A stretch of 64,000 nucleotides of DNA from Flavobacterium sp. N502536 (GCF_025947345.1 NZ_CP110011.1:1-64000); one strand, 5' to 3'; shown: positions 48,488 to 57,395, counted from the stretch's first letter. The notes: generated by a model not told the origin, from the sequence alone. Numbers and translations: made by a program.

Positions 48488-49405
48488 CTAAGGCAGCAAT
48501 ACGTTAGTGATTTTTTCATAAAGAGGTGTTTTTACACCATACTTCCTCCCTTCGTTCAACACAAATTTAGTCAGCGAACTTGCTTCGGTACTTTTGCCGG
48601 CGAGTAAATCCCTATGCATAGAAGACGTTGCTTCACGAGGCGATTTTTCTAGTTTAACGATAGTCTGATTTACGATATCTTCCGGCAGCTTTAACCCTTT
48701 TGCTTTAGCTACCGCATCAATTTCGTGCAACAGTCCAACATAAACCGCCATAGCATCCGGATGGTCTAAAATTTCACCAATATGTTGATTCAGATACGAA
48801 GTCGTCGACGCTAGTGCCGAAATAAAAATAAACTTCTCCCATACCGTTTCTTCAATATTCTCAACCCAATAGCTTTCAATTTTAGCATATTGAAAAATAT
48901 CCTGCAATTCCGATAATTTTGAAGCAGCAACCGTTTTAGAACCAAAAAAAAGCTTTTCGTAAAAACCCATTTTTCTAATCGTACCCGGTAATGTAATCAT
49001 CGAAATAATATAAACACAACCCTGTAAAATATCGTTGTTCGGGAATAGTTTCTGAATGCGTTCTGGTGCATCTACCCCATTGTACAAAGGAAGAATAACC
49101 GTTTTAGCAACGATACAGCTTTTAAGCGAAAGCAGACTTTCTTCAATATCATACGTTTTGGTCGCACAAATTAAATAATCCAATTCACCAATTTCTTTCG
49201 GATCGTTTGAAACCAATTTTGGATGCACAATAAGTTCCGAATCGTCGGTCACGATTTTCAGTCCGTTTTCGGCTATTGCCTGCTGAGCAGCGCCGCGTGC
49301 AATAAAAACAATCTCAATATCATCTGACTCGTGATAGGCTTTTGCTAAAAGTCCGCCAAAATAGCCACCTACTCCGCCAAGTCCTAAAATTCCAATTCTT
49401 TTCAT
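48488..49405 (-). CDS. panE: 2-dehydropantoate 2-reductase-family protein
   Basis: 305 residues. GILGLGGVGGYFGG is the NADP-binding Rossmann start; ICATKTYDIEES, LYNGVDAPERI and WEKFIFISALASTTSYL (catalytic Lys helix) with SSMHRDLLAGKSTE (substrate Ser/His) match ApbA/PanE. It makes pantoate for coenzyme A, although flavobacteria carry several paralogues, so the substrate is not certain. Adjacent repeats near 49440-49600 follow. Confidence 0.85.
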   Translation of the reverse strand: MKRIGILGLGGVGGYFGGLLAKAYHESDDIEIVFIARGAAQQAIAENGLKIVTDDSELIVHPKLVSNDPKEIGELDYLICATKTYDIEESLLSLKSCIVAKTVILPLYNGVDAPERIQKLFPNNDILQGCVYIISMITLPGTIRKMGFYEKLFFGSKTVAASKLSELQDIFQYAKIESYWVENIEETVWEKFIFISALASTTSYLNQHIGEILDHPDAMAVYVGLLHEIDAVAKAKGLKLPEDIVNQTIVKLEKSPREATSSMHRDLLAGKSTEASSLTKFVLNEGRKYGVKTPLYEKITNVLLP

Positions 49406-49509
49406 AAAATTTTATTTAAATAAAAACAAACTTCAAATTCTAAATTCCAAGTTTCAAGTTTCAGGTTTCAGGTTTCATATCTCACATCTCACTACGTGGT
49501 AAAAAATAA

Positions 49510-49560
49510 CACGCGGATGAGACGGATTCGCTATGCGAAAACGCGGATTGATACGGATTT
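49510..49560 (-). repeat. Dispersed TCCGCG palindromic repeat, minus-strand copy
   Basis: Inverse copy of the element at 6230 and 6327: CGCGGATGAGACGGATTCGC then TATGCGAAAACGCGGATTGA. It holds the TTCGCATAGCGAA hairpin. The flanks (49440-49495 and 49570-49605) are runs of imperfect words such as AAGTTTCAGG and CATAACT. Confidence 0.65.
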
Positions 49561-49601
49561 CACAATCCATAACTCATAACTCATAACTCATAACTTACAA
49601 C

Positions 49602-50855
49602 TTACATTTCCTCTAAAACAGGATTCAGATTCAATTCTGTAAAATCACGTTCGCTTTTCGAAATTACAATCGTTGCTACTGTATTTCCAATTAAATTCGT
49701 AATCGCTCTTGCTTCGCTCATAAACTTATCGACTCCCAGCAAAAAAGCCAATCCTTCAACCGGAATTTTATGCAATGCTGTTAACGTCGAAGCCAGAACA
49801 ATAAATCCGCTTCCGGTTACTCCCGCAGCACCTTTTGAGGTAATCATCAGAATCCCGATTACACTCAGAATTTCAAAGAAACTCAAATGCACATCATACA
49901 ATTGAGCCAGAAATATGACCGACATCGACAAATAAATCGAAGTTCCGTCCAAATTAAAAGAATAACCTGTGGGAATCACCAATCCAACAACCGATTTACT
50001 GCATCCCATTTGTTCCAATTTCACCATAATACTGGGCAAAGCCGCCTCCGAAGAGGAAGTTCCAAGCACCAGTAAAAGTTCTTCCTTGATATATTTTAAG
50101 ACCGAAAGTATCCTGATTTTATAATACCTTAAAATGCTTCCTAAAATCAAAAAAACGAAAAGCGCCATGGTCAAATACACACACAACATCAATTTTCCCA
50201 ACGGAATAAGCGTTTGCAAACCAAACTTTCCGATGGTGAATGCCATACCGCCAAAAGCACCAATCGGAGCCAGATACATCACATATTTCAATCCCAGGAA
50301 AACCACATTCGAAAAACGTTCCAACACCAAAATGGTTTGCTCCCTCTTTTTATAAAAATTCAGGGCAATTCCGCACACAATCGCTGCCAGTAAAACCTGC
50401 AAGGTAAAATTCGAAAGAAAAAATTCGAGCCACGAAAAATGCTCCGCAGCATTCGTTGTATATTGGCTCGCATCTCCTAGAGTCAAACTGGATCTGTCAA
50501 TTTTACCGGGCTCAAAGAAATAAGCCACGGCCACCCCAATCGCCAAAGCTACAGTTGAAACCACTTCAAAATAACCCAATGCTTTCACTCCTATTCGTCC
50601 TACTTTTTTCAGATTCCCCATTCCGGAGATCCCCAAAACGATAGTCAGAAAGATAATCGGACCTATAAAAATTTTAATCAGGGCTATGAATTTAGCACCT
50701 AATATTTCCATTTTTACACCATTCTGTGGCGAAAAATGACCGAGCAAAATTCCGGCAATAATAGCAATAAGAACCCAAAAGGTTAGATTAGTTACAATAA
50801 GCCTAAAGGTACTTTTCTTGGGCTGTTTAGAAGATTTTGGAGTAGTTATATTCAT
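49602..50855 (-). CDS. Dicarboxylate/amino-acid:cation symporter (DAACS family)
   Basis: 417 residues, eight or more membrane segments. GTSSSEAALPSIMVKLE is the serine-rich re-entrant loop, SFNLDGTSIYLS the second signature with NxDG, and FMSEARAITNLIGNTVATIV carries the Asp/Arg/Asn substrate and sodium residues. Probably takes up C4-dicarboxylates, glutamate or aspartate. DctA and GltP cannot be told apart from sequence alone. It sits beside rnpB on the same strand. Confidence 0.9.
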   Translation of the reverse strand: MNITTPKSSKQPKKSTFRLIVTNLTFWVLIAIIAGILLGHFSPQNGVKMEILGAKFIALIKIFIGPIIFLTIVLGISGMGNLKKVGRIGVKALGYFEVVSTVALAIGVAVAYFFEPGKIDRSSLTLGDASQYTTNAAEHFSWLEFFLSNFTLQVLLAAIVCGIALNFYKKREQTILVLERFSNVVFLGLKYVMYLAPIGAFGGMAFTIGKFGLQTLIPLGKLMLCVYLTMALFVFLILGSILRYYKIRILSVLKYIKEELLLVLGTSSSEAALPSIMVKLEQMGCSKSVVGLVIPTGYSFNLDGTSIYLSMSVIFLAQLYDVHLSFFEILSVIGILMITSKGAAGVTGSGFIVLASTLTALHKIPVEGLAFLLGVDKFMSEARAITNLIGNTVATIVISKSERDFTELNLNPVLEEM

Positions 50856-50892
50856 GAAGGCAGATTTGAGAGTTTCACAAATATATAAAAAA

Positions 50893-51206
50893 TGCAGACC
50901 TATAAGCCGGATTCTGTCCCTGATAAATCAGAGCCTTATCATTTATCTAGATCCCGCATTACTACGGGACTCAAGCTACCTACCCTTCAACAACGGACGA
51001 GAAGCCCTTAAATGCTGATATACTTGGTATTTCACCGCATAGAGTTTACCTGGTTTCACTACAGCATTACCTGTACATACTTTCTGTTGCACTTGTCCTT
51101 GCGCTATTGCTAACGCCGACGGGTGTTACCCGCTATGCTTCTCTGTGGTGTCCGGACTTTCCTCCCTTCCGATAAATCGGAACGACGATAAGGCGGTCTG
51201 CGGGGC
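50893..51206 (-). ncRNA. rnpB: RNase P RNA (bacterial type A)
   Basis: Read on the minus strand, it opens near 51206 with GCAGACCGCC and has the invariant GGAAAGTCCGGACACC segment (51147-51162) and the AGAATCCGGCTTATAGG 3' end (50899-50915). About 315 nt, the usual length. The RNA is the catalytic subunit that cuts the 5' leader from tRNA precursors. Boundaries are set by the conserved P1 arms and may be off by a few bases. No other RNA gene lies nearby. Confidence 0.92.
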
Positions 51207-51328
51207 AAAAGTAGCGATTTATATACTAAGAATAATGATTTTAAATTTTAGATTTTCGGCTCATTTTCGTAACAATTTAATTTTAAATTGGTTATCTTTA
51301 AAACCCATAATTTTAAAATTCAATTATC

Positions 51329-51621
51329 ATGACTAGAATGTATCACTACGCAACTGTTTCAAAAGCTTTAGATCAATTGAATGAAAAAGGATTTACGTTT
51401 GATTTTAACTTAAACTCAGACCTGATAAAAAAGAATCCTGAAAAATTTGAAATTGTTCATGTGTATCGATACGAAGGAATTCAGACCCGGGCGATGAGGC
51501 AGTTGTATACGGAATTAAATCAACATCAGGCAAAAAAGGAGTGTATGTCGCAGGTTTCTCCGCCGACTCTGATCAGGAAACCGTAAAGTTTTTATCGGAT
51601 CTAAGCATCAAAGGAAGATAA
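51329..51621 (+). pseudogene. Small conserved flavobacterial protein, one frameshift as given
   Basis: Restored length is about 97 residues: [20 protein letters not shown] start, then [18 protein letters not shown] and [16 protein letters not shown], ending DLSIKGR. The frame breaks at AA (51478-51479); one added A restores it. Database relatives are, as I recall, labelled 'phosphoribosylpyrophosphate synthetase' in flavobacteria, but the protein is far too short for that enzyme and has no PRPP motif. Function unknown. The break looks like the run-length deletions elsewhere in this sequence. Confidence 0.7.
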
Positions 51622-51627
51622 TTTTCA

Positions 51628-51707
51628 GGAGCCAATCCCGCTATCCGCTTTATCTTTTCCTTGCTAAAGGAGCAAGAAAAAGGATACCGCTCCTATCGGG
51701 GCTAGGG
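51628..51707 (-). repeat. Dispersed element, copy 2 (CCCTAGCCCCGAT type)
   Basis: Minus-strand copy of the element at 29482-29572. It starts CCCTAGCCCCGATAGGAGCG (from 51707 down) and ends GATAAAGCGGATAGCGGGA. The centre has the inverted words CTTGCTCCTTTAGCAAGG, a clear hairpin. The neighbouring stretch to 51850 has further inverted words (GGAACGAGAAAC near 51760 and GTTTCTTGAGAGG near 51833). No toxin gene is present here. Confidence 0.65.
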
Positions 51708-51856
51708 CCGATGGTTTCATGAGAAAGTTATGCTAAAAAAAATGATGCCTTCCCAAGGAACGAGAAACAGCTGTAAACAGCTCGTCAAAGATTAACTATT
51801 TTCTTTACAGAGCTTACCATTAGGAGTCTCCCGTTTCTTGAGAGGGCATAAAATAT

Positions 51857-52105
51857 CTAGCTATTTCTCTTGTTTGCTTTTAAACTTTCGAGCTGTTTCT
51901 TGGCATCAAAATTCTCTGCACGACCACTATCCAAACCATCCTGAACCGCTTTTTTTAAAATAAGCAAACGATTTTCTTCTTCCTCTAAAAGGCGCAATGC
52001 AGCCCTGATCACTTCACTGACATTTCTAAATCTTCCCTCAGCAATACTATTTTCAATGAAGTGCTCAAAATGATCTCCAAGCGATATGGATATGTTTCTT
52101 CCCAT
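51857..52105 (-). CDS. ParD-family antitoxin, no toxin gene alongside
   Basis: 82 residues. The ribbon-helix-helix part is NISISLGDHFEHFIEN followed by RFRNVSEVIRAALRLLEEEE, typical of ParD. The C-terminal tail (GLDSGRAENFDAKK) is the usual toxin-binding region. In ParDE operons parE follows parD directly; here the downstream DNA (51856 to 51622) holds only the dispersed repeat. It would bind its own promoter as an autorepressor. Either a solitary antitoxin or a locus that lost its toxin. Confidence 0.8.
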   Translation of the reverse strand: MGRNISISLGDHFEHFIENSIAEGRFRNVSEVIRAALRLLEEEENRLLILKKAVQDGLDSGRAENFDAKKQLESLKANKRNS

Positions 52106-52183
52106 AAATTAATTTATTTTCAGGAATCTAAAATTTGCAACTTACTCATTAGCTAAATAACACATTGCAGAATTTAAAAAAAA

Positions 52184-52633
52184 CTACTCATGCTGCGTTA
52201 CATCATTGTATTGCCAAAGCACATTTATAATCTTCCATTCCCCATTGGTTTTTACAACGTGCATATAATCGATCCAGGCATCAGCAATCAATTTAACAGA
52301 CGCTGTTCGTGCCGAAACATCCAGTAATTTCACTTCCTTTCTTGGATTTTTCGGAAACTTATCTCCTTTTGCATTGTATGTCTCTGCCAGAAGCACCATG
52401 TTCTCTGTAAAGTATTCTGAGACATAATCTTTTTTGGCAGCTTTACTTCTAAAAACAGATCGTTTGACCAATCTGGGATGCAGGGCACCTTCCATCAATT
52501 TCGGATTCGGATTATGCTGTGCCTCGATATAAGCCAAAGCAACACGTTTGATATCAAGCGAATCCTGAGCAGTTTGTGCCTGAAGAGCAGACGAAAAAAA
52601 TGCAAATGCAATTACCAATAAATAGTTTTTCAT
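52184..52633 (-). CDS. Secreted NTF2-like protein (lumazine-binding_2 type)
   Basis: 149 residues. Signal peptide MKNYLLVIAFAFFSSALQA, then a helix-led NTF2-like fold: VALAYIEAQHNPNPKLMEGALHP, DVSARTASVKLIADAWIDYMH and NGEWKIINVLWQY. The pattern LHPRLVKR plus DYMHVVKTNGEWKIINVLW matches the putative lumazine-binding family, whose function is unknown. No catalytic residues can be named. Confidence 0.8.
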   Translation of the reverse strand: MKNYLLVIAFAFFSSALQAQTAQDSLDIKRVALAYIEAQHNPNPKLMEGALHPRLVKRSVFRSKAAKKDYVSEYFTENMVLLAETYNAKGDKFPKNPRKEVKLLDVSARTASVKLIADAWIDYMHVVKTNGEWKIINVLWQYNDVTQHE

Positions 52634-52733
52634 AAAAAGTTAAGGAGTTAAAATGAGTTTGCGGCTAAATGTATCAACGAGACGCACGTTTTGAATATCT
52701 TTAAGCAAAAGCAACTTTAAAAAAGCACGACAA

Positions 52734-53132
52734 TCATTTTGGAGAATAGTCCATCTTTGTTAAAATCCGGTCTTCAATATTCCCCACTACATCGCCATAT
52801 TTTGCTGTAAATTCTTTTTTAATCGCGATCCATTCCTGATCACTTTTAAAACCTTCCCATGCTTTTTTCATAGTCGTTTCGTCCGGCCATTCCAGAAAAT
52901 AAACAAACTCTGTTTTTTTGTCCGACTTTGATTCCCAGATGGAGGTGATCTTAAAATTATACTTCTTCATGATACGCATGGCGTGATCCCGAAAACGTTC
53001 ATGGAACTGATTTTTATTGGACTCAAAAATCTCATAGATACGCAGTTGATAAACCGGACTGCCTGTAGCTGCAGTTTGAGATTTTACAATAAATGTGGTA
53101 ACCAAAAGCAAAGTCGATAAAAATAATTTCAT
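52734..53132 (-). CDS. Secreted NIPSNAP-family protein
   Basis: 132 residues from the ATG at 53132 (an ATG 9 bp earlier only adds MPD before the signal). Signal peptide MKLFLSTLLLVTTFIVKSQ. YQLRIYEIFESNKNQFHERFRDHAMRI and TEFVYFLEWPDETTMKKAWEGFKSD are the ferredoxin-like alpha/beta pattern of NIPSNAP. Role unknown. Its neighbour at 52184 is similarly small and secreted. Confidence 0.82.
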   Translation of the reverse strand: MKLFLSTLLLVTTFIVKSQTAATGSPVYQLRIYEIFESNKNQFHERFRDHAMRIMKKYNFKITSIWESKSDKKTEFVYFLEWPDETTMKKAWEGFKSDQEWIAIKKEFTAKYGDVVGNIEDRILTKMDYSPK

Positions 53133-53366
53133 ATCCGGCAATTTTAATTGGTTTTAGATTTCCCTAAAGGATTGCATCAAAAATATAAATTTAAACCTGA
53201 ATTCTTACAACTATATCGAAATCAGTTTCATAAGAAAAAGTTAAAAATGAAGAACAAAAAATTACATCTTCCTGTTTTTTTTCAGTGCCAAAATTCAAAT
53301 TCTAAAACGTTACTTTCTCATATTCAAAACACTCAAAAACAACTCCAACATTTATCAATTTCAGAT

Positions 53367-53397
53367 TTGTGATTTGGCAATTTTCGGCCTATATTTG
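53367..53397 (+). promoter_or_regulatory. Promoter of dnaX
   Basis: TTG (53367-53369), 20-bp spacer, TATATTTG (53390-53397). This fits the Bacteroidetes consensus TTG-N19/20-TAnnTTTG. The start codon is 20 bp past the -7 box, giving a very short leader. Confidence 0.65.
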
Positions 53398-53416
53398 CTA
53401 TCGAATAAAATAGAAC

Positions 53417-55139
53417 ATGGAACAATTTGTAGTATCGGCCCGTAAGTATCGCCCACAGACGTTTAAGGATGTAGTGGGACAAAAAGCCATTACCAACACT
53501 TTGCTGAATGCTATTGACAGCAATCACCTTGCTTCTGCCCTTTTGTTCACCGGACCACGTGGTGTTGGAAAAACAACCTGCGCACGTATCCTGGCCCGAA
53601 AAATCAATCAGCCCGGATATGATGATCCTACCGAAGATTTTGCTTTTAACGTTTTTGAGTTAGATGCTGCTTCAAATAACTCTGTGGATGACATTCGTAG
53701 TCTGATCGATCAGGTTCGAATCCCGCCACAAACCGGACAATATAAAGTCTATATTATTGACGAGGTCCACATGTTGTCTTCGGCTGCTTTTAATGCTTTT
53801 CTGAAAACATTGGAAGAACCGCCAAAACACGCCATTTTTATTCTGGCTACCACAGAGAAACACAAAATTATTCCAACGATTTTATCCCGTTGTCAGATTT
53901 TTGATTTCAAAAGAATTACGGTAAAAGACGCTAAAGAACACTTAGCAGATGTTGCCGCAAGTCAGGGAATCAATTTTGAAGACGATGCTTTGCACATTAT
54001 CGCTCAAAAGGCTGATGGTGCAATGCGTGATGCTTTGTCTATTTTTGATCGTGTGGTTTCGTATTGCGGAACTAACTTAACACGTCAGGCGGTAACCGAA
54101 AATCTAAACGTTTTAGATTACGAGACTTACATTAGCATCACCGATTTACTTTTAGAAAATAAAATTCCGGATCTTTTATTGGCCTACAACGATATACTCG
54201 CTAAAGGTTTTGACGGACATCATTTTATTGCCGGACTTGCTTCTCACTTTAGAGATTTATTGGTGAGCAAAACTCCTGCTACAATTGCTTTACTTGAAGT
54301 AGGTGAACAAGCCCAGCAAATGTATGGGGTTCAGGCACAAAAATGCTCACAGGATTTTCTGTTAAAAGGAATCGATATTGCCAACGACTGCGATTTAAAG
54401 TACAAATTAAGTCAAAACCAACGCCTTTTAGTCGAATTATGTCTGATGCAGTTGGCCTCTATCAATTTTGATGGAGAAAAAAAAAAGTTGAGCAATTCAT
54501 AATCCCCCTACTTATTATAAAAATGGCGGATATTCTATCGTTGAAGTTAAAACTCCAAAGACAGAAACTGCCAATACAGCTGTAGCCGCAACCGAAACTT
54601 CAGGAAACGAACAAACAGCTTCGACTCCAAAACCTGAAGCTCCAGCAGCACCAAAACCCGAAACAAGCACAGAGCCTAAAGTTTCTGCCTTTTCTTTATC
54701 AAGCATCCGCAAGAAAAAAGAACTGGAAGCAGTCAATAAAACGTATGTAAAACCGACAACTGAACTGCCTACGGAAGATTTTACAGAAACCGAAATGTTG
54801 CTGCAGTGGAATAAATATGCCCAACGTTTAGGCGACAAAGGACACAAAATTATGCAGTCGTTATTGTTAATCAATGACCCGAAGTTAAACGGCACTGTTA
54901 TTACTTTTGAACTACCGAACGAAGGTTCTAAAGTAGATTTTGAAGGTCAGATGCACGGGCTTTTAGGACATTTAAAAGGACATTTACACAATCACGATAT
55001 TACGATTGAGGTAATTGTTAACGAAACGATCAAAATTAAACGCAACCTTAACGATCAGGACCGATACAACCGCTTACTGGAAATCAACCCAAACATAGAA
55101 CTATTACGTTCTACATTTGGATTGGATTTACAAGTCTAG
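53417..55139 (+). pseudogene. dnaX: DNA polymerase III subunit gamma/tau, two frameshifts as given
   Basis: The clamp-loader ATPase. Residues 1-361 are intact (GPRGVGKTT Walker A, IIDEVHMLSSAAF Walker B, TILSRCQIFDFK sensor). The frame breaks at A10 (54477-54486) just after FDGEKKK; adding one A runs on as VEQFII, and adding one C to CCCCC (54504-54508) continues as PPTYYKNGGYSIVEV. The restored tau tail reaches 55139, with an Ala/Pro/Glu-rich linker then EMLLQWNKYAQRLGD and the C-terminal polymerase-binding part. The zinc module of four Cys after Walker A is missing. Two deletions are needed, which argues for sequence error, but the A10 run at the gamma/tau boundary is also where slippage sites occur. 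Confidence 0.88.
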
Positions 55140-55143
55140 TTTT

Positions 55144-55728
55144 TTATTTATTTTGCAGTCCGAAATTATACACTTTTTGCAACCATTTTTTTCTTTGCGT
55201 TTCATCGGCTGTTTTTATAATTCCGATATAACTCACTTTTACAGGCTGGACACCACAGAACTCTAAAACAGTCTTTTTCAGCTGATTGACACTGGGCCTT
55301 GCATAAAAAAACCGGTAGTACCAGCCCGGCTGATCTAAGGTAGTGATAATATGAGCGGTTTTTCCTTTTAACAATTTATCCCACCAAACAGAATTCTCAC
55401 GGTATTGAAAAGCCATACCCGGCAAAAACAACCGATCTATAAAACCTTTTGTAATCGCAGGCAATCCACCCCACCAAACCGGATGAATCCAGACCAAATG
55501 ATCTGCTTTTTTTATTTTCTCCCAGGCTTCTAACAAATCAGGTTCTAATTCGGTACGCTTTTGATAACCAAATTGTAAATTCGGATTGAAGTTGAGCTTC
55601 GCAATGGTAATCTTATCCACTTCTGTTTTAGATGCTAGTACTCCTTTGAGATACGATTCGGCTATCGCAAAATTAAAACTGGACGGATTGGGATGGCCGT
55701 TGATAATAAGAATGTTTTTCATTTTCAA
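55144..55728 (-). CDS. NAD(P)H-dependent flavodoxin-fold oxidoreductase
   Basis: 194 residues. NILIINGHPNPSSFNFAIAESY is the FMN-binding start, and DHLVWIHPVWWGGLPAITKGFIDR with PGMAFQY is the quinone-reductase signature. It belongs to the NQO1/KefF-like family and reduces quinones or electrophiles. It begins one base after the end of the 55729-56757 gene, so they form an operon. Confidence 0.88.
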   Translation of the reverse strand: MKMKNILIINGHPNPSSFNFAIAESYLKGVLASKTEVDKITIAKLNFNPNLQFGYQKRTELEPDLLEAWEKIKKADHLVWIHPVWWGGLPAITKGFIDRLFLPGMAFQYRENSVWWDKLLKGKTAHIITTLDQPGWYYRFFYARPSVNQLKKTVLEFCGVQPVKVSYIGIIKTADETQRKKWLQKVYNFGLQNK

Positions 55729-56757
55729 TTAGCTTATATTAACATTAATTGTATTGTAAGCGCTTAAGGCTTCGTAAATTTCAGAAGAAGAATGTATTTG
55801 ATGGCTAAAGTAAATTCCTTCTGCTACACTTTCACTCAACAGCTTTTCGACATGTAAAACTGCCGAAAATGCCGTTAATTCTGCCTGACCTTTTAAACTC
55901 TGTAAACTGACGCGCTTTGTTTTGTGCTGCGTTTTAACCATGACTTCAAAAACCGTCTGATCTCCTTTTCCACTCGAGCCAAACAAGAGCTGTCTTTCTT
56001 TTAGCGACATAATATTAAACACTTTCAGCGATTGAAGATACCCCATTAAACGTGTCACTATCTTAGAGTTATAAGTCATCTTAACCAAAACGGTTGGTAT
56101 TTTTTCGATCTGATTTAGAATGAACAAATCCGGAACATCGAGGTTGTAAACCTGTCGTTTTCCTATTCCAAATGAAAAATTAAAATCTTCTGAATCCGAA
56201 AAATGTCTGACCTTTTTGACTTTGTCATTTTCATAAACCACAAAAGGCTTACACACGTTTTCCGCCAGAAAATGAGCCGAGCTTTTGCCAGCCAAATCTT
56301 TGATCGAATAATAAATATACAGCTTTGTTTCCTGAATTTTAGAAGTATCGGGCTCGACAAGATCCACCAGACTGCTGACGATTCCGCCCATCCAGCCGGA
56401 ACTAAAAACGATTCGGCTGTTTAGTTTTTGTTTGTTGACTCTGGCAAAATCATGCGCGGCTGTTAAATCCGGAGTCGGTTTAGTAATATCGAGATAATCC
56501 AAGCCGTTTTGTATGGCAAACTGCAAGATTTTATTATTGCTGTCTTTTGTGCACATTACAATCAAATCGATCTTATGATCTGTAATCGTAGCGAAGGTTT
56601 CAGGCTGGTTCACATCTACAACTAAAGCATTTTTGGTTTGCCCCGGTTTACGGCTCCCGACAAAAACTTTATAGTCAGAATTCCTCCCTTCCAGAATGCG
56701 TAAAATGATTTTACCTACTAATCCTGTCCCTCCAATTATTAAAATATTTTTCCTCAT
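55729..56757 (-). CDS. Saccharopine dehydrogenase-like NAD(P)-binding protein
   Basis: 342 residues from the ATG at 56757; a TTG seven codons earlier is less likely. NILIIGGTGLVGKIILRIL is the Rossmann start, followed by VGSRKPGQTK, VMCTKDSN and DYLDITKP. The rest follows the saccharopine dehydrogenase C-terminal pattern. Substrate unknown. It lies between a Crp-type regulator (61 bp upstream) and the flavodoxin-fold reductase, so the three may be one redox or stress operon. Confidence 0.8.
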   Translation of the reverse strand: MRKNILIIGGTGLVGKIILRILEGRNSDYKVFVGSRKPGQTKNALVVDVNQPETFATITDHKIDLIVMCTKDSNNKILQFAIQNGLDYLDITKPTPDLTAAHDFARVNKQKLNSRIVFSSGWMGGIVSSLVDLVEPDTSKIQETKLYIYYSIKDLAGKSSAHFLAENVCKPFVVYENDKVKKVRHFSDSEDFNFSFGIGKRQVYNLDVPDLFILNQIEKIPTVLVKMTYNSKIVTRLMGYLQSLKVFNIMSLKERQLLFGSSGKGDQTVFEVMVKTQHKTKRVSLQSLKGQAELTAFSAVLHVEKLLSESVAEGIYFSHQIHSSSEIYEALSAYNTINVNIS

Positions 56758-56818
56758 TGGTACATTTGTTTGGAACAAAAATAACGAGGAAACCCCTCTC
56801 GGGAACCGGACAAATGTC

Positions 56819-57378
56819 CTATAAAACAGCTTTGCGAATTCGGCTCAGATGCCTTGGCGTAACGCCCAAATAAGAGGCGAGGTATTGCAGCGGAATTTGC
56901 TGAATGTAGTTTTTATGATTTTGATAAAGTTCTTCGTAACGCTGGGTTCCTGACAGTTTTTGAAAAGAAATCATTCTTTTTTGCAGCGTCACATATTCAA
57001 TTTCGGCAATTTTACGGCCTACTTCCTGCCAGTAAATACTCGAGCTGTAAAGCTTCTCTATCCCTTCTTTGTGTATGACCTCGATTTCAGTATCGGTGAG
57101 TGCCTGAATGTTTTCTTCTGCCACTTTTTGCGTTATGAAGCTCGAAAACGACCCCATAAATTCATTTTCAAAAGCAAAACAGTTTGTTATTTCATTGCCC
57201 TGATGGTTAAAAAAGAAGGATCTTAAAATTCCTTTTTTATCAAAACAATTTCACTACAAACCTGATCTTCTTTCAATAAAAAATCGCCTTTTTTAAGTTT
57301 TCGGACAGTAATTAAATCATCCAACTGATCTAATACGTCCTGCGGTAAGTTTTTAATGGACTGAAAAACTGATTTCAT
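56819..57378 (-). pseudogene. Crp/Fnr-family transcription regulator, one frameshift as given
   Basis: Restored length is about 186 residues from the ATG at 57378: FQSIKNLPQDVLDQLDDL, KKGDFLLKEDQVCSEIVLIKKGILRSF (cyclic-nucleotide-binding fold), then EFMGSFSSFIT, and at the end LQYLASYLGVTPRHLSRIRK, a helix-turn-helix. The frame breaks at CCTTTTTT (57231-57238, plus strand); one added base restores IKKGILRS. The downstream ORF alone starts at 57157 (MGSFSSFITQ) and lacks most of the sensor domain. Likely controls the two redox genes after it. Confidence 0.82.
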
Positions 57379-57395
57379 GATATTCCCGAAATGAA

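Noticed and set aside
51145..51336. ORF over the 5' end of the RNase P RNA
   Set aside because: The DNA matches the conserved RNase P RNA core on the other strand; the ORF is accidental.
53148..53372. ORF of 74 codons before dnaX
   Set aside because: AT-rich, no domain or signal, and its end overlaps the dnaX promoter boxes.
54515..54895. Minus-strand ORF of 126 codons inside dnaX
   Set aside because: It is antisense to the Ala/Pro/Glu-rich linker of the tau part and has low-complexity composition.
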